DNA of 64,000 nucleotides from Enterobacteriaceae endosymbiont of Macroplea appendiculata (GCF_012571605.1 NZ_CP046220.1:64318-128317); one strand, 5' to 3'; shown: positions 29,142-39,110, numbered from the stretch's first letter. Notes: generated from the sequence alone by a model not told the origin. Numbers and translations are program-made.

Positions 29142-30178
29142 AATGTATTATGCATATATCCTTGTTGTATTAGATTTTTAATATATTTAAATCCTAGACC
29201 TGAATAGATTGCATCTAAAGCTAGTTGTGTATTTTGAATTAAATTATTATAACCATTTAATTTTAATAAAAATGCAACATTAACTGCTACAGTATTAATA
29301 TAACTTGTATTTTTACATGTACCTTGTAATAATTGTATTAATATTTTAGTATTATATTTTATTGAGTAACCTGATAAATCTTTAATATCAATATAATTAT
29401 TAAAACCAAAATCTTTGGGTGTTAGTATATAATTAGTAATGTTTTGATTATATAATTCCATTACTATTGTATTATTATGTAATGATATTTCATCCATACC
29501 TTTACAATGCACTACTGCTGCTCTAGTATATTTTAAAATTTTTAAAACATGTATCATGGGTTCTAACATATTAACATGATAAACACCTATTAAAATGATT
29601 TTAGGATGATATGGATTAATTAATGGTCCTATAATATTAAAAATAGTACGTGTATTGAGTTCTTTCCTAATTAACATATAGTCATTAAAAAAACTATAAT
29701 ATTTTTGTGCAAATAAAAAACATAAATTATATTTTTTCAATAATAAAAATGATTTTTGACAAGATTGTTGTATTGGATATCCTAAAAACGATATGATATC
29801 TGCTGAACCAGATAAACTAGATACGTTTTTATTAATATGTTTTGCAACTTTAATACCACAGGAAGCTGCAATAAAAGCACTGCTTGTTGAAATATTTAAA
29901 GTGTTAGCATTATCACCTCCAGTGCCAGTAATATCTGATATGGTATATTCAGATATAGGAAATGTATCATTTACTTGAGATGTATTATTAATAGCATTAA
30001 CTGCTCCTAATATTTCATATGTATTCACACCTTTTATTTTAAATGCAATTAATAAGGCAACTAACTGACTTTGTAATATTTTTTTTTGTTTTATTAAAGA
30101 AAATAAATAATAAGTTTCTTGTTGTGATAAATAATGCAAATTATATATTTTTTCTAAAAGTTTATGTATTGTAAACAT
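29129..30178 (-). CDS. trpD: Anthranilate phosphoribosyltransferase (separate TrpD)
   Basis: TrpD joins anthranilate to PRPP. The 349 residues contain the PRPP motif GTGGDNANTLNIST, the anthranilate-site HINKNVSS segment and NARTI-type LNTRTIFN. In E. coli this domain is fused behind TrpG in one protein. Here it stands alone, with trpG ending 15 bases upstream, as in Serratia-type operons. PRPP would come from Prs at 34.1-35.1 kb. Confidence 0.96.
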   Translation of the reverse strand: MFTIHKLLEKIYNLHYLSQQETYYLFSLIKQKKILQSQLVALLIAFKIKGVNTYEILGAVNAINNTSQVNDTFPISEYTISDITGTGGDNANTLNISTSSAFIAASCGIKVAKHINKNVSSLSGSADIISFLGYPIQQSCQKSFLLLKKYNLCFLFAQKYYSFFNDYMLIRKELNTRTIFNIIGPLINPYHPKIILIGVYHVNMLEPMIHVLKILKYTRAAVVHCKGMDEISLHNNTIVMELYNQNITNYILTPKDFGFNNYIDIKDLSGYSIKYNTKILIQLLQGTCKNTSYINTVAVNVAFLLKLNGYNNLIQNTQLALDAIYSGLGFKYIKNLIQQGYMHNTLCLQ

Positions 30179-30193
30179 ATATATCTTCTTAAT

Positions 30194-30784
30194 TTATAAT
30201 AAATAATAATTACTAGCCCATATAATGGTTTGTTCTAATAAAATACTTCCTTCCGGAGTTAAAATAGATTCAGGATGAAATTGATAACCACATATTTTCT
30301 TTTTTTCATAACGAAAACTCATAATTATATTTTTATAACGAGAATTAATAGTAAACATCTGGGGCATATTTTTTACTATTAAAGAATGATATCTTGCAAC
30401 ATACATTGGATTTTTAATATTTTTAAACATATGTTTCATATCATGTGTAATTGGCGTAGCTTGTCCATGTAATATATTATTTAACGGCATAATAGTTCCA
30501 TTATATAATTCTATTAGTGCTTGATATCCTAAACATATTCCAATAATAGGCATTTTACCTATTAAAATTTGTAATAAATATGGCATATATCCTGCATTTT
30601 TTGGTATTCCAGGTCCAGGAGATAATATAAGAATAGGATTATGTATTTGTTTTATTTTTTGTAATAATATATTTATATTAATATTATTTCTATATATTAT
30701 GACTGTATGTCCTAAACATCTTAATTGATCTACTAGATTATAAGTAAAAGAATCAAAATTATCTAAAAGAAATATATTTGACAT
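30194..30784 (-). CDS. trpG: Anthranilate synthase, glutamine amidotransferase component
   Basis: TrpG supplies ammonia from glutamine to TrpE. It is a class I amidotransferase of 196 residues with LLDNFDSFTYN at the start, the nucleophile Cys in GICLGYQAL, LSPGPG forming the oxyanion region, and the His-x-Glu pair in FHPES. I chose ATG 30784 because family members begin just before this block; the frame extends to 30802. It starts 18 bases after the trpE stop. Confidence 0.95.
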   Translation of the reverse strand: MSNIFLLDNFDSFTYNLVDQLRCLGHTVIIYRNNININILLQKIKQIHNPILILSPGPGIPKNAGYMPYLLQILIGKMPIIGICLGYQALIELYNGTIMPLNNILHGQATPITHDMKHMFKNIKNPMYVARYHSLIVKNMPQMFTINSRYKNIIMSFRYEKKKICGYQFHPESILTPEGSILLEQTIIWASNYYLL

Positions 30785-30802
30785 AATATCTATTATCCAC
30801 AC

Positions 30803-32350
30803 TTATAAAGTATAATTAATGGCATTTAATACTGCTTTAGCTTTATCAAAACTTTCTTGTATTTCTAATAATGGTTTTGAATTTAATACTATTCCAGCTC
30901 CTGCTTGTATAATAGCAATATTATTTTGTATATAAGCAGCACGTATAATAATACATGTATCTAGATCACCATTTGCTGTTAAATAACCTATAGCACCACC
31001 ATAAGTACCTCTAGATTCTATTTCCATTTGTGCAATAAGTTTCATAGCACGTATTTTAGGAGCGCCAGTTAATGTACCCATATTCATACATGCTCTATAA
31101 GCATGAAGTGCATCTAATTCTTTTCGTAAAATACCTATAACTTTTGAAACTAAATGCATCACATATTTATAACGATCTACTCTCATTAAATCTGCTATAT
31201 ATCTACTGCCTGGAATACATATTTTAGCTAGATCATTCCGTGCTAAATCTACAAGCATTAAATGTTCTGATAATTCTTTTTGATCTGTACGCATTTCTAA
31301 TTCAATACGATTATCTAAATCTAAATTTAATTTACCATTAATAATTCCTCTCGCTCTTGTACCGGCAATAGGATAGATTTCAACTTTTCTGGTTATCGCA
31401 GTAAATTTTAATGAACTCTCAGGAGAAGAACCAAATAATATAAAATCTTGATCTTGCATAAAAAACATATAAGGACTAGGATTTAGTTCTTTTAATATTG
31501 TATATGCTTTTAATGGTTGATGACATTTAATATAAAATTTTCTAGAAGGAACTACTTGAAAAATATCTCCTGATTCAATTTTTTTTTTCATATTCATGAT
31601 AATTTTATAAAAAGTTAAATCATCATAATTACATGTATATTTTATAGGATTTAAGAATCGTGTTTTTTTTTTAGTAAAATTATTATGTATAACAGAAATA
31701 TGTTTATGTAATTTTAAAATTCTATTATATAATCTATCATATTCCGTTTTATTAGGTATGTATATAACGCTTTGCAAGTAAGTAGTTTGTTTTTTATGAT
31801 TTACAATTAATAATGTTTCTGCTAAATAAAAACAATAATCTGGACATACTTGTTTAGTAATCTTAGGCAAATACTCAAAATTATATATTAAGTCATAAGA
31901 AAAAAAACCACCTAAAAACATTGCATATTGATTTTTATAAGGATTATGTACTAACTGCAAAATTAATCTTAAAATATCTAAAACAGATTGTTCTTGTAAA
32001 CGTTCATCTTCATCTAAAAATTTATTATTTTTAGGAACTTCTAATATTCTATGATTAATAGTTTTAAAATTAATAATATTTTTCGGTAATATTTTATCTA
32101 ATAATAATAGTAATGCATTACCATTATGTGTAAAAGAATCGATATATACAACATTTTTATAGGCATATATTTTTATACTACTATCAATAATTAATAAACT
32201 TTTTAAATTATTTTTATAAATTATATCTGCTGATTCTAATAATAATGTGTTATTTTTATGACAACAAATTTTATTAAAAATAGTTGTGAGATTTTTATTA
32301 TATATAACGTTTTTTTGTATGAGTTGTAATATAGGTTTATTTATTATCAT
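30803..32350 (-). CDS. trpE: Anthranilate synthase component I
   Basis: TrpE converts chorismate to anthranilate with ammonia from TrpG. The 515 residues (E. coli 520) contain the chorismate-enzyme signatures PSPYMFF, PIAGTRARG, HLMLVDLARND and GGAIGYL. The tryptophan feedback element LLLESADI is conserved, so end-product inhibition probably persists. I chose ATG 32350 (MIINKPILQL, like the E. coli start); the upstream frame begins at a TTG and is unlikely. No leader peptide with Trp codons precedes it. Confidence 0.96.
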   Translation of the reverse strand: MIINKPILQLIQKNVIYNKNLTTIFNKICCHKNNTLLLESADIIYKNNLKSLLIIDSSIKIYAYKNVVYIDSFTHNGNALLLLLDKILPKNIINFKTINHRILEVPKNNKFLDEDERLQEQSVLDILRLILQLVHNPYKNQYAMFLGGFFSYDLIYNFEYLPKITKQVCPDYCFYLAETLLIVNHKKQTTYLQSVIYIPNKTEYDRLYNRILKLHKHISVIHNNFTKKKTRFLNPIKYTCNYDDLTFYKIIMNMKKKIESGDIFQVVPSRKFYIKCHQPLKAYTILKELNPSPYMFFMQDQDFILFGSSPESSLKFTAITRKVEIYPIAGTRARGIINGKLNLDLDNRIELEMRTDQKELSEHLMLVDLARNDLAKICIPGSRYIADLMRVDRYKYVMHLVSKVIGILRKELDALHAYRACMNMGTLTGAPKIRAMKLIAQMEIESRGTYGGAIGYLTANGDLDTCIIIRAAYIQNNIAIIQAGAGIVLNSKPLLEIQESFDKAKAVLNAINYTL

Positions 32351-32426
32351 ATTTATATTATTTAAATAATAATGCAATATAAATCTTTATTCAGCATTAT
32401 TATTTAGTTATTTAACATATATATGT

Positions 32427-32456
32427 ATAATAACGAATAATTATACTAATTAGCAA
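32427..32456 (-). promoter_or_regulatory. Candidate trp operon promoter
   Basis: On the minus strand TTGCTA (32456-32451) and TATTAT (32432-32427) are spaced by 18 bases, about 80 bases before trpE. A CTAATTAG palindrome overlaps the -35 edge and could be a remnant operator, but it does not match the TrpR consensus well. In such AT-rich DNA this is a modest prediction. Read-through from ychF is the alternative. Confidence 0.35.
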
Positions 32457-32463
32457 ATTTTTT

Positions 32464-33504
32464 TTATATATTAAATAAAAAATGTATTATATCACCATCA
32501 TTAATAATATATTTTTTACCTTCTATTTTTATTTTCCCAAATTTTTTCATAATATTAATACATTTATAAGTAACATAATCTTTATACGATATAACATTAG
32601 CTCTAATAAAACCACGTTGTATATCACTATGAATTTTTTTTGCTGCATTCACAGCAATAGTACCTTTACTAATACTCCATGATCTAACTTCTTTAGTACT
32701 AACAGTATAAAAATTATGTAAATTTAATAAATTAAAACTAGATTGAATAATTTGATTTAAATAATGATTTTGTATTGTAGTATCTTGTGTATTTTGAGAT
32801 TTTAATTTAGCACATATTGGCACCGTTAAAAATTTTGTAGCAATATGATTAATTTTAATATCAGTATTTTTTTTATTTAAATGTTTAAAATCCATATTTA
32901 CTACAATCATTATTGGTTTAATACTTAATATTTGATAAGTATTCAAAATATTTTTTTCTTCAAAACTAAAATTAATATTATTTAATAAAATTTTTTTTTT
33001 CAGATACTTTAAACAAATATGTAATAAATTGAGTTCTTTATGTCTAACAAATTTTTTATTTTTTAAAAATTGTATTATTAATTTTTCACATAATGTTATA
33101 TCAAATTGTATTAATTCATTATGAATAATATCAATATCTTTAATAGGATCTTGAGAAGATAAATCATATATATTTGTATCATAAAAATATTTTACAACAT
33201 GTATAATAGCATTAACTGTTGCAATATGTCTTAAAAATTTATTACCTAAACCAATCCCTAAATGTGCACCTTGTATCAATCCAGCAATATCAACAAAAGT
33301 AATAGTAGTATATATATTTTTTTTTGTATTAACTAACTTAGATAAAGTTAATAATCTAGAATCAGGTACTTTAACAATACTTATATTAGGTTTTATAGTA
33401 CAAAAAGGATAATTTAATGCATCTACATTAGAATTAGTTAATAAATTAAATAAAGTAGATTTACCAACATTTGGTAAACCAATAATACCGCATTTTAAAC
33501 TCAT
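32464..33504 (-). CDS. ychF: Ribosome-binding ATPase YchF (Obg family)
   Basis: YchF is a P-loop ATPase that binds ribosomes and modulates stress responses and IRES-like or leaderless translation in E. coli. The 346 residues (E. coli 363) have the P-loop GLPNVGKST, the switch DIAGL and a C-terminal TGS domain (TYKCINIM...GDIIHFLFN). The base-specificity element, usually NxxE (NVNE in E. coli), reads NMDF, so the Glu is absent. It overlaps pth by 4 bases, as expected for the conserved pth-ychF pair. Confidence 0.94.
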   Translation of the reverse strand: MSLKCGIIGLPNVGKSTLFNLLTNSNVDALNYPFCTIKPNISIVKVPDSRLLTLSKLVNTKKNIYTTITFVDIAGLIQGAHLGIGLGNKFLRHIATVNAIIHVVKYFYDTNIYDLSSQDPIKDIDIIHNELIQFDITLCEKLIIQFLKNKKFVRHKELNLLHICLKYLKKKILLNNINFSFEEKNILNTYQILSIKPIMIVVNMDFKHLNKKNTDIKINHIATKFLTVPICAKLKSQNTQDTTIQNHYLNQIIQSSFNLLNLHNFYTVSTKEVRSWSISKGTIAVNAAKKIHSDIQRGFIRANVISYKDYVTYKCINIMKKFGKIKIEGKKYIINDGDIIHFLFNI

Positions 33505-34088
33505 AATGTTATCCGTGTTTTACTGTGTAAAAAATTTATTGCTGTACAAAAATTATTTGTTTTAATTAAAATTTTTAATGCACAAATACTTTTATTTATA
33601 GCGTAAAAAATTTTTTTTTGCTCTTTTATATTTGGTTTGTTTAATACAAAAATATTAGTTTGTAATTTATCATTAGGTTTACCTATGCCAATTCGGAGTC
33701 GATGAAATTGTTGACTTTTTAAACAGCATATGATATTTTTTAAGCCGTTATGTCCACCACTACTCCCGCCATATTTAAATTTTGCTATACCAGGATAAAA
33801 ATCTAATTCATCATGAATGATTAAAATATTATTTAAATTAATTTTATAAAATTTTAATATTAATGATATAGCTTGTCCGGAATTATTTATAAAACCATCT
33901 GGTATAAATAATATTACGTTTTTATTATATAAAAATAGATTACCTATATATCCTAACAAAGATCTATTTTTTGTAAATTTAATCTTAAATTTTTTTGATA
34001 TTTCTAAAAGACAACAAGAACCTATATTATGTCTTGTATTAATATATTTTTTACCATAATTTCCTAAACCTATTATTATTTTTAACAA
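33501..34088 (-). CDS. pth: Peptidyl-tRNA hydrolase
   Basis: Pth recycles peptidyl-tRNAs that drop off ribosomes. The 195 residues (E. coli 194) include GLGNYGKKYINTRHNIG with the catalytic His, DELDFYPG with the Asp, and GGHNGLKNI with the substrate-binding Asn. Its stop overlaps the ychF start. It belongs to the ychF-pth-prs group on the minus strand; ispE and other E. coli neighbours are missing. Confidence 0.96.
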   Translation of the reverse strand: MLKIIIGLGNYGKKYINTRHNIGSCCLLEISKKFKIKFTKNRSLLGYIGNLFLYNKNVILFIPDGFINNSGQAISLILKFYKINLNNILIIHDELDFYPGIAKFKYGGSSGGHNGLKNIICCLKSQQFHRLRIGIGKPNDKLQTNIFVLNKPNIKEQKKIFYAINKSICALKILIKTNNFCTAINFLHSKTRITL

Positions 34089-34110
34089 TTTAATAATCCT
34101 TTATTAATAA

Positions 34111-35058
34111 TTATTTAAACATTATAGAAAGTGATTCTTCATTATTTAAACGACGAATAGCTTCCGATAATATTAATGATAGAGTTAATATTCTAATATT
34201 ACATAATGTCTTCATATTTTGTTGTAAAGGTATACTATCACATACTATGATTTCATCTATCACTGAATTACTAATATTTTTCTCAGCATTACCAGAAAAA
34301 ATAGGATGTGTAACATATGCAAACACTTTTTTTGCACGATGTTGTTTTAGTATCTTAGCTGCTTGACATAGTGTTCCTGCTGTATCAATTATATCATCTA
34401 TTAAAATACAGTCACGATTATTTACATTACCAATAATATGCATAACTTCTGATGTATTATATTGCAATCGTCTTTTATCTATTATTACAATATCAGCACT
34501 ATTAAATAGTTTGTCAGCTAATATACGCGCACGAACTACTCCACCAATATCAGGAGATACAATTATAGGTTGTTGTAATTTTTTTTTATATAAATCTTGT
34601 AAAAAAATAGTGTAACTTAATACATTATTAATGGGAATATTAAAAAAACCTTGAATTTGTTCAGCATGTAAGTCTACCGTTAAGATTCTATCTACACCTA
34701 CATTAGACAAAAAATCTGCTATAACTTTAGCAGTAATTGGTACTCTAGCAAAAGATATTCTTCTATCCTGTCTAGCATAACCAAAATAAGGTATTACTGC
34801 TGTAATTCTTGCAGCTGATGCACGTTTAAAAGCATCAATCATAATAATTAATTCCATTAAGTTATCATTACTAGGACTACATGTAGATTGTATAATATAG
34901 ATATCATCACCACGTACATTTTCATTAATTTGTACTAATGTTTCACCATCACTAAATTTCCCAACATATATCTTTCCTAATGGCAAAGATAAATTTTTTG
35001 CAATTTGTTTTGCTAATTCTGGAATTGCATTTCCAGTAAATAATTTCATATTAAACAT
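34111..35058 (-). CDS. prs: Ribose-phosphate pyrophosphokinase
   Basis: Prs makes PRPP from ribose 5-phosphate and ATP. PRPP is the entry substrate for HisG and TrpD in this window and for nucleotide synthesis. The 315 residues equal the E. coli length. Key blocks are [31 protein letters not shown] and the PRPP loop [13 protein letters not shown]. The start codon matches the E. coli N-terminus (MxxMKLF). It is divergent from prfA. Confidence 0.97.
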   Translation of the reverse strand: MFNMKLFTGNAIPELAKQIAKNLSLPLGKIYVGKFSDGETLVQINENVRGDDIYIIQSTCSPSNDNLMELIIMIDAFKRASAARITAVIPYFGYARQDRRISFARVPITAKVIADFLSNVGVDRILTVDLHAEQIQGFFNIPINNVLSYTIFLQDLYKKKLQQPIIVSPDIGGVVRARILADKLFNSADIVIIDKRRLQYNTSEVMHIIGNVNNRDCILIDDIIDTAGTLCQAAKILKQHRAKKVFAYVTHPIFSGNAEKNISNSVIDEIIVCDSIPLQQNMKTLCNIRILTLSLILSEAIRRLNNEESLSIMFK

Positions 35059-35206
35059 TATGATACCTTAAGTATTTTACATATAATTATATTTTATATA
35101 ATATACAAAACATTTTTTTAAAATACATATTTTATTAAGAATTAAATAATTTACATCATTAAAATTTATATTATATTAGAATAAAATTTGATAAAAAGTA
35201 TTATGT

Positions 35207-36250
35207 ATGAAGCAATATATTATAGATAAATTAAATTGTTTATTTAAGACCTATAAAAATCTTGAAAAACAATTTTTAAATAATAAAACTTATGATCAAA
35301 ACTATAAAAATCTTACTACTAAGTATAATAAATTATCATTTTTAATGAAACTCTTTATGCAATGGAAACAAGTACAAAAAGATGTAAAAAATAATCAAAA
35401 CTTATTACAAGATAAAGAACTACATTCTTTAGCATTAGAAGATAATTATCGTTTGCAATTATTAAAAAATAATATAGAAAAGCAAATTAAAATATTTTTA
35501 TTACCTAAAAATAACAAAGAACAACGAAATTGTTTTGTAGAAATTAGATCTGGTTCTGGAGGCAAAGAAGCAGCAATTTTTGTTAGTGATATATCTAGAA
35601 TGTATATGAGATATGCGGAATCTAAAAAATGGGAAATTGATATTATACATATTCATTATGGCGAACATGGTGGTTATAAAGAAATTATTCTAAAAATAAT
35701 TGGTTATAATGCATATGGGACATTAAGATTTGAATCTGGAGGTCATAGAGTACAAAGAATACCAGAAACAGAATCTCAAGGTAGAATACATACTTCTACA
35801 TGTATTATTGCAGTTTTGCCAGAGCTTTTAAAAAAAGAAATGCCAATAATTAATATACAAGATCTAAAAATTGACACATTTAGGTCTTCAGGTGCTGGAG
35901 GGCAACATGTTAATACTACAGATTCAGCAATACGTATTACACATTTACCAACTGGAATTGTTGTTGCATGTCAAGATGAAAGATCACAACATAAAAATAA
36001 ATCAAAAGCATTAGCAGTATTAGCATCAAGAATTGCAACCATGGAACAAACGAAAAGGAATAAAAATACCGCATTAAAAAAGAAAACATTATTGGGATCA
36101 GGAGATCGTTCTGATAGAATTAGAACATATAATTATATCCAAAAAAGAGTAACTGATCATCGTATTAATTTAACAATATATAGATTAGAAGAAATTATGA
36201 ATGGAAAATTAGACATGTTAATTAATCCTATAAAAAAAACAATATTATAA
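35207..36250 (+). CDS. prfA: Peptide chain release factor 1
   Basis: RF1 terminates translation at UAA and UAG. The 347 residues (E. coli 360) contain the universal GGQ (residues 231-233 in [10 protein letters not shown]) that triggers hydrolysis and that PrmC methylates. The codon-reading tripeptide, PAT in E. coli, reads PET (186-188, in [10 protein letters not shown]), an unusual middle residue next to an otherwise unchanged block. hemA, its E. coli neighbour, is absent. prmC follows after 29 bases, matching the functional link. Confidence 0.95.
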   Translation: MKQYIIDKLNCLFKTYKNLEKQFLNNKTYDQNYKNLTTKYNKLSFLMKLFMQWKQVQKDVKNNQNLLQDKELHSLALEDNYRLQLLKNNIEKQIKIFLLPKNNKEQRNCFVEIRSGSGGKEAAIFVSDISRMYMRYAESKKWEIDIIHIHYGEHGGYKEIILKIIGYNAYGTLRFESGGHRVQRIPETESQGRIHTSTCIIAVLPELLKKEMPIINIQDLKIDTFRSSGAGGQHVNTTDSAIRITHLPTGIVVACQDERSQHKNKSKALAVLASRIATMEQTKRNKNTALKKKTLLGSGDRSDRIRTYNYIQKRVTDHRINLTIYRLEEIMNGKLDMLINPIKKTIL

Positions 36251-36279
36251 TTATTTACTTTTATTGGAGTAATAACATT

Positions 36280-37140
36280 ATGATGATTAAAACGTGGTTA
36301 GAATATGCTACTAATACTTTAGTAAAGTATAATATCGATAATCCGCAACTAGAAGCCGTGATAATATTATCTTCGATCTTTAAAAAACCAAAATATTGGA
36401 TTTATGCATTCAATGAATATATACTTAATAAATTTTATTTAAATAAAATTAATCAATGTTTAAACAGAAGGATAAAAAAAGAACCTTTAGCTTACATAGT
36501 AGGTTTTTGTGAATTTTGGTCTTTAAATATATATGTTACCCCAGATGTGTTAATACCTAGAAAAGAAACAGAGTTAATTGTAGAGGTTAGTATTAATAAA
36601 ATTTATCATAATAATATTAATAAAATTTTGGAATTAGGTACTGGAAGTGGTGCTATATCATTTGCTATTGCCTCGAGTAATAAATTTGTTAATATCATGG
36701 CTACTGATATTTCGGAAAAAGCTATTCAACTTGCTCAGTATAATTTAAAACAATTAAATTTCACAAATATTATTTTGTCACAAAGTAATTGGTTTAATAA
36801 AATTGCTCATCAAACTTTTGATATTATAATTAGTAATCCACCTTACATTAGTAAACAAGAATATAAATATCATGAAGAATATTTAAAATTTGAACCTAAA
36901 ATAGCTTTAATCGCAAAAAATAATGGTTTAAATAATTTTAAACATATAATTTCACACTCATATAATTATCTAAATAATTTTGGTTGGCTAATATTAGAAC
37001 ATGCACCATATCAAGCAACATATATTATGCATTTATTCAAAAAAAAATTTTATAATATTCAAACATATATGGATTTAAATAATAAATTGAGAGTAATGTG
37101 TGCACAAAAAATTTTACATAAAAACAATAATTTTATATAA
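36280..37140 (+). CDS. prmC: Release factor glutamine methyltransferase
   Basis: PrmC methylates the Gln of the GGQ motif in RF1 and RF2, which speeds termination. The 286 residues comprise an N-terminal helical domain and a Rossmann-like SAM domain with LELGTGSGAIS, then the substrate-binding NPPY at 186-189 (ISNPPYISK). The gene follows prfA, whose product it modifies. A TTGGAGT ribosome site lies before the start. Confidence 0.95.
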   Translation: MMIKTWLEYATNTLVKYNIDNPQLEAVIILSSIFKKPKYWIYAFNEYILNKFYLNKINQCLNRRIKKEPLAYIVGFCEFWSLNIYVTPDVLIPRKETELIVEVSINKIYHNNINKILELGTGSGAISFAIASSNKFVNIMATDISEKAIQLAQYNLKQLNFTNIILSQSNWFNKIAHQTFDIIISNPPYISKQEYKYHEEYLKFEPKIALIAKNNGLNNFKHIISHSYNYLNNFGWLILEHAPYQATYIMHLFKKKFYNIQTYMDLNNKLRVMCAQKILHKNNNFI

Positions 37141-37260
37141 ATAAATAAAAAATTTATTGTTATATTATTAATATAAATATATTATAAAATCTTGTTTGTA
37201 GAAGATATATTTTAATATAAAATTGTATTAGAACCAATTACTGTGACATATAATATATTC

Positions 37261-38556
37261 ATGAATATGATAAAAAATATACACCAAAATAATAATATAA
37301 AACAATCTAAAAAAGATTCTCAAAAAAATAATACATCATCATTATTAATGAGAGATCATAGACAATTAGGCAAACAATTAAATTTATATCATTTTCAGGA
37401 TGAAGCTCCTGGAATGGTATTTTGGCATCATAATGGTTATATTATTTTTCAAGAATTAGAAACATTTTTAAGAAAAAAATTACAACAATATAATTATCAA
37501 GAAGTTAGAACGCCTATTATAACAGATAGTATTATTTGGGAAAACACTGGTCATTGGGAAATTTATAAAAAAGCTATGTTTATAACTTCATCAGAAAATA
37601 GAAAATATTGTATTAAGCCCATGAATTGTCCAGGGCATATACAAATTTTTAAACATAAATTAATGTCTTATAAAAATTTACCAGTTAGAATAGCAGAATT
37701 TGGGATATGTCATAGAAATGAGCCTTCTGGTTCTTTACATGGATTAATGAGATTACGTAGTTTTACACAAGATGATGCACATATTTTTTGCACTAAAGAA
37801 CATATTACTCAAGAAATTACTAATTGTATACATATGATGTATGAAATATATAATATATTTGGTTTCAAAAAAATACGAGTAAAATTATCTACTAGACCAG
37901 ACAAACGCATTGGAAATGATAACATTTGGAATTATACAGAAAGTCATTTATCAGAAATACTGCATCAACTTAATATTATTTTTGAATACCAAAATGGTGA
38001 AGGTGCATTTTATGGTCCAAAAATAGAATTTTCTTTTTTTGATTGTTCGAATAGAGAATGGCAATGCGGTACTATACAATTAGATTGCTCATTATCAAAA
38101 AAATTAAATTTATTTTATATAGATCATAATAATAGACATCAATATCCTATTATTATTCATCGTGCTATATTAGGTTCTTTAGAACGTTTTATTGGAATTA
38201 TTTTAGAAGAATTTCATGGTTATTTACCTTTATGGATAGTACCATTACAAGTTATAATTTTGAATATTAATTCCAAACATAATAACTATATCATGAATAT
38301 AGTAAATATTTTTATGCAGCATAATATAAGAATTAAAGCAGATCTAAGTAATAATAAAATTTCTTTTAAAATTAGACAGTATACTATGTTACATATACCA
38401 TATATTTTCATTTGCGGTGATCAAGAAATTCAAAATAATACAATAACTATTAGAAATTGTTTAGGAGAAAACTTGGGATTTATGAAAATACATGATATTA
38501 TTAATAAAATAAAAGAAGAAATACAAAATTATAAAATAACACAATATATTATTTAG
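37261..38556 (+). CDS. thrS: Threonyl-tRNA synthetase lacking the TGS and editing domains
   Basis: ThrRS charges tRNA-Thr. The product is about 431 residues, against 642 in E. coli. Homology starts at the linker before the catalytic domain (MRDHRQLGKQLNLYH) and runs to the end through the class II motifs (MNCPGH zinc/catalytic region, FRNEPSG-type HRNEPSG, GAFYGPK, HRAILGSLERF) and the anticodon-binding domain. The first 240 residues, containing TGS and the N2 domain that removes mischarged Ser, are missing. The frame has a stop at 37213, and prmC ends at 37140, so there is no room for them. I use ATG 37261; GTG 37243 and ATG 37267 are possible. Confidence 0.93.
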   Translation: MNMIKNIHQNNNIKQSKKDSQKNNTSSLLMRDHRQLGKQLNLYHFQDEAPGMVFWHHNGYIIFQELETFLRKKLQQYNYQEVRTPIITDSIIWENTGHWEIYKKAMFITSSENRKYCIKPMNCPGHIQIFKHKLMSYKNLPVRIAEFGICHRNEPSGSLHGLMRLRSFTQDDAHIFCTKEHITQEITNCIHMMYEIYNIFGFKKIRVKLSTRPDKRIGNDNIWNYTESHLSEILHQLNIIFEYQNGEGAFYGPKIEFSFFDCSNREWQCGTIQLDCSLSKKLNLFYIDHNNRHQYPIIIHRAILGSLERFIGIILEEFHGYLPLWIVPLQVIILNINSKHNNYIMNIVNIFMQHNIRIKADLSNNKISFKIRQYTMLHIPYIFICGDQEIQNNTITIRNCLGENLGFMKIHDIINKIKEEIQNYKITQYII

Positions 38557-38567
38557 GAGAATAAAGT

Positions 38568-39110
38568 ATTAAAATTGTTAAAAAAAAAACATCATTAACA
38601 CATCCTAATAAAATAAATGAAGAAATTATTGGTGATAAAGTTAGATTAATAGGAATTAATGGTGAACAAATAGGTATAATAAAATTTGAACATGCACTAA
38701 TAAAAGCTAAAAGTGTTGGGTTTGATTTAGTTGAAATTAATGCTGGCGCTGTTCCTCCTGTATGTCGCATAATGAATTATGGGAAATTTTTGTATATTAA
38801 AAATAAAACTTTTAAAGAACAAAAAAGAAAACAAAAAATTATACATTTAAAAGAAATAAAATTTAGACCAGGAACTGATATAGGAGATTATAATGTTAAA
38901 TTACGTCATGCAAAACGTTTTTTAAAACAAGGAGATAAAATTAAAGTTACTCTCAGATTTAGAGGTAGAGAGATGATGCATGTCCAAATTGGTTTAACTA
39001 TATTATATCGTGTAAAAAATGATTTACAAAACTTAGCTATGGTAGAGACATTCCCTACTAAGATAGAAAACAGACAAATGATCATGATATTAATTCCTAA
39101 AAAAAAATAA
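38568..39110 (+). CDS. infC: Translation initiation factor IF-3, ATT start codon
   Basis: IF-3 prevents 30S-50S joining and checks initiator tRNA and start codons. From ATT at 38568 the product has 180 residues, exactly the E. coli length, with VRLIG and [15 protein letters not shown] in the N domain and [20 protein letters not shown] and the C domain after it. No ATG occurs until 38772, which would delete the N domain. AGGAG (38555-38559) is 8 bases before ATT. The rare ATT start of E. coli infC mediates autoregulation by IF-3, and it is preserved here. It follows thrS as in E. coli. Confidence 0.95.
   Translation: MKIVKKKTSLTHPNKINEEIIGDKVRLIGINGEQIGIIKFEHALIKAKSVGFDLVEINAGAVPPVCRIMNYGKFLYIKNKTFKEQKRKQKIIHLKEIKFRPGTDIGDYNVKLRHAKRFLKQGDKIKVTLRFRGREMMHVQIGLTILYRVKNDLQNLAMVETFPTKIENRQMIMILIPKKK

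Noticed and set aside
32378-32463. A trp leader peptide and attenuator
   Set aside because: The region has no Trp (TGG) codons in a short open frame and no terminator hairpin.
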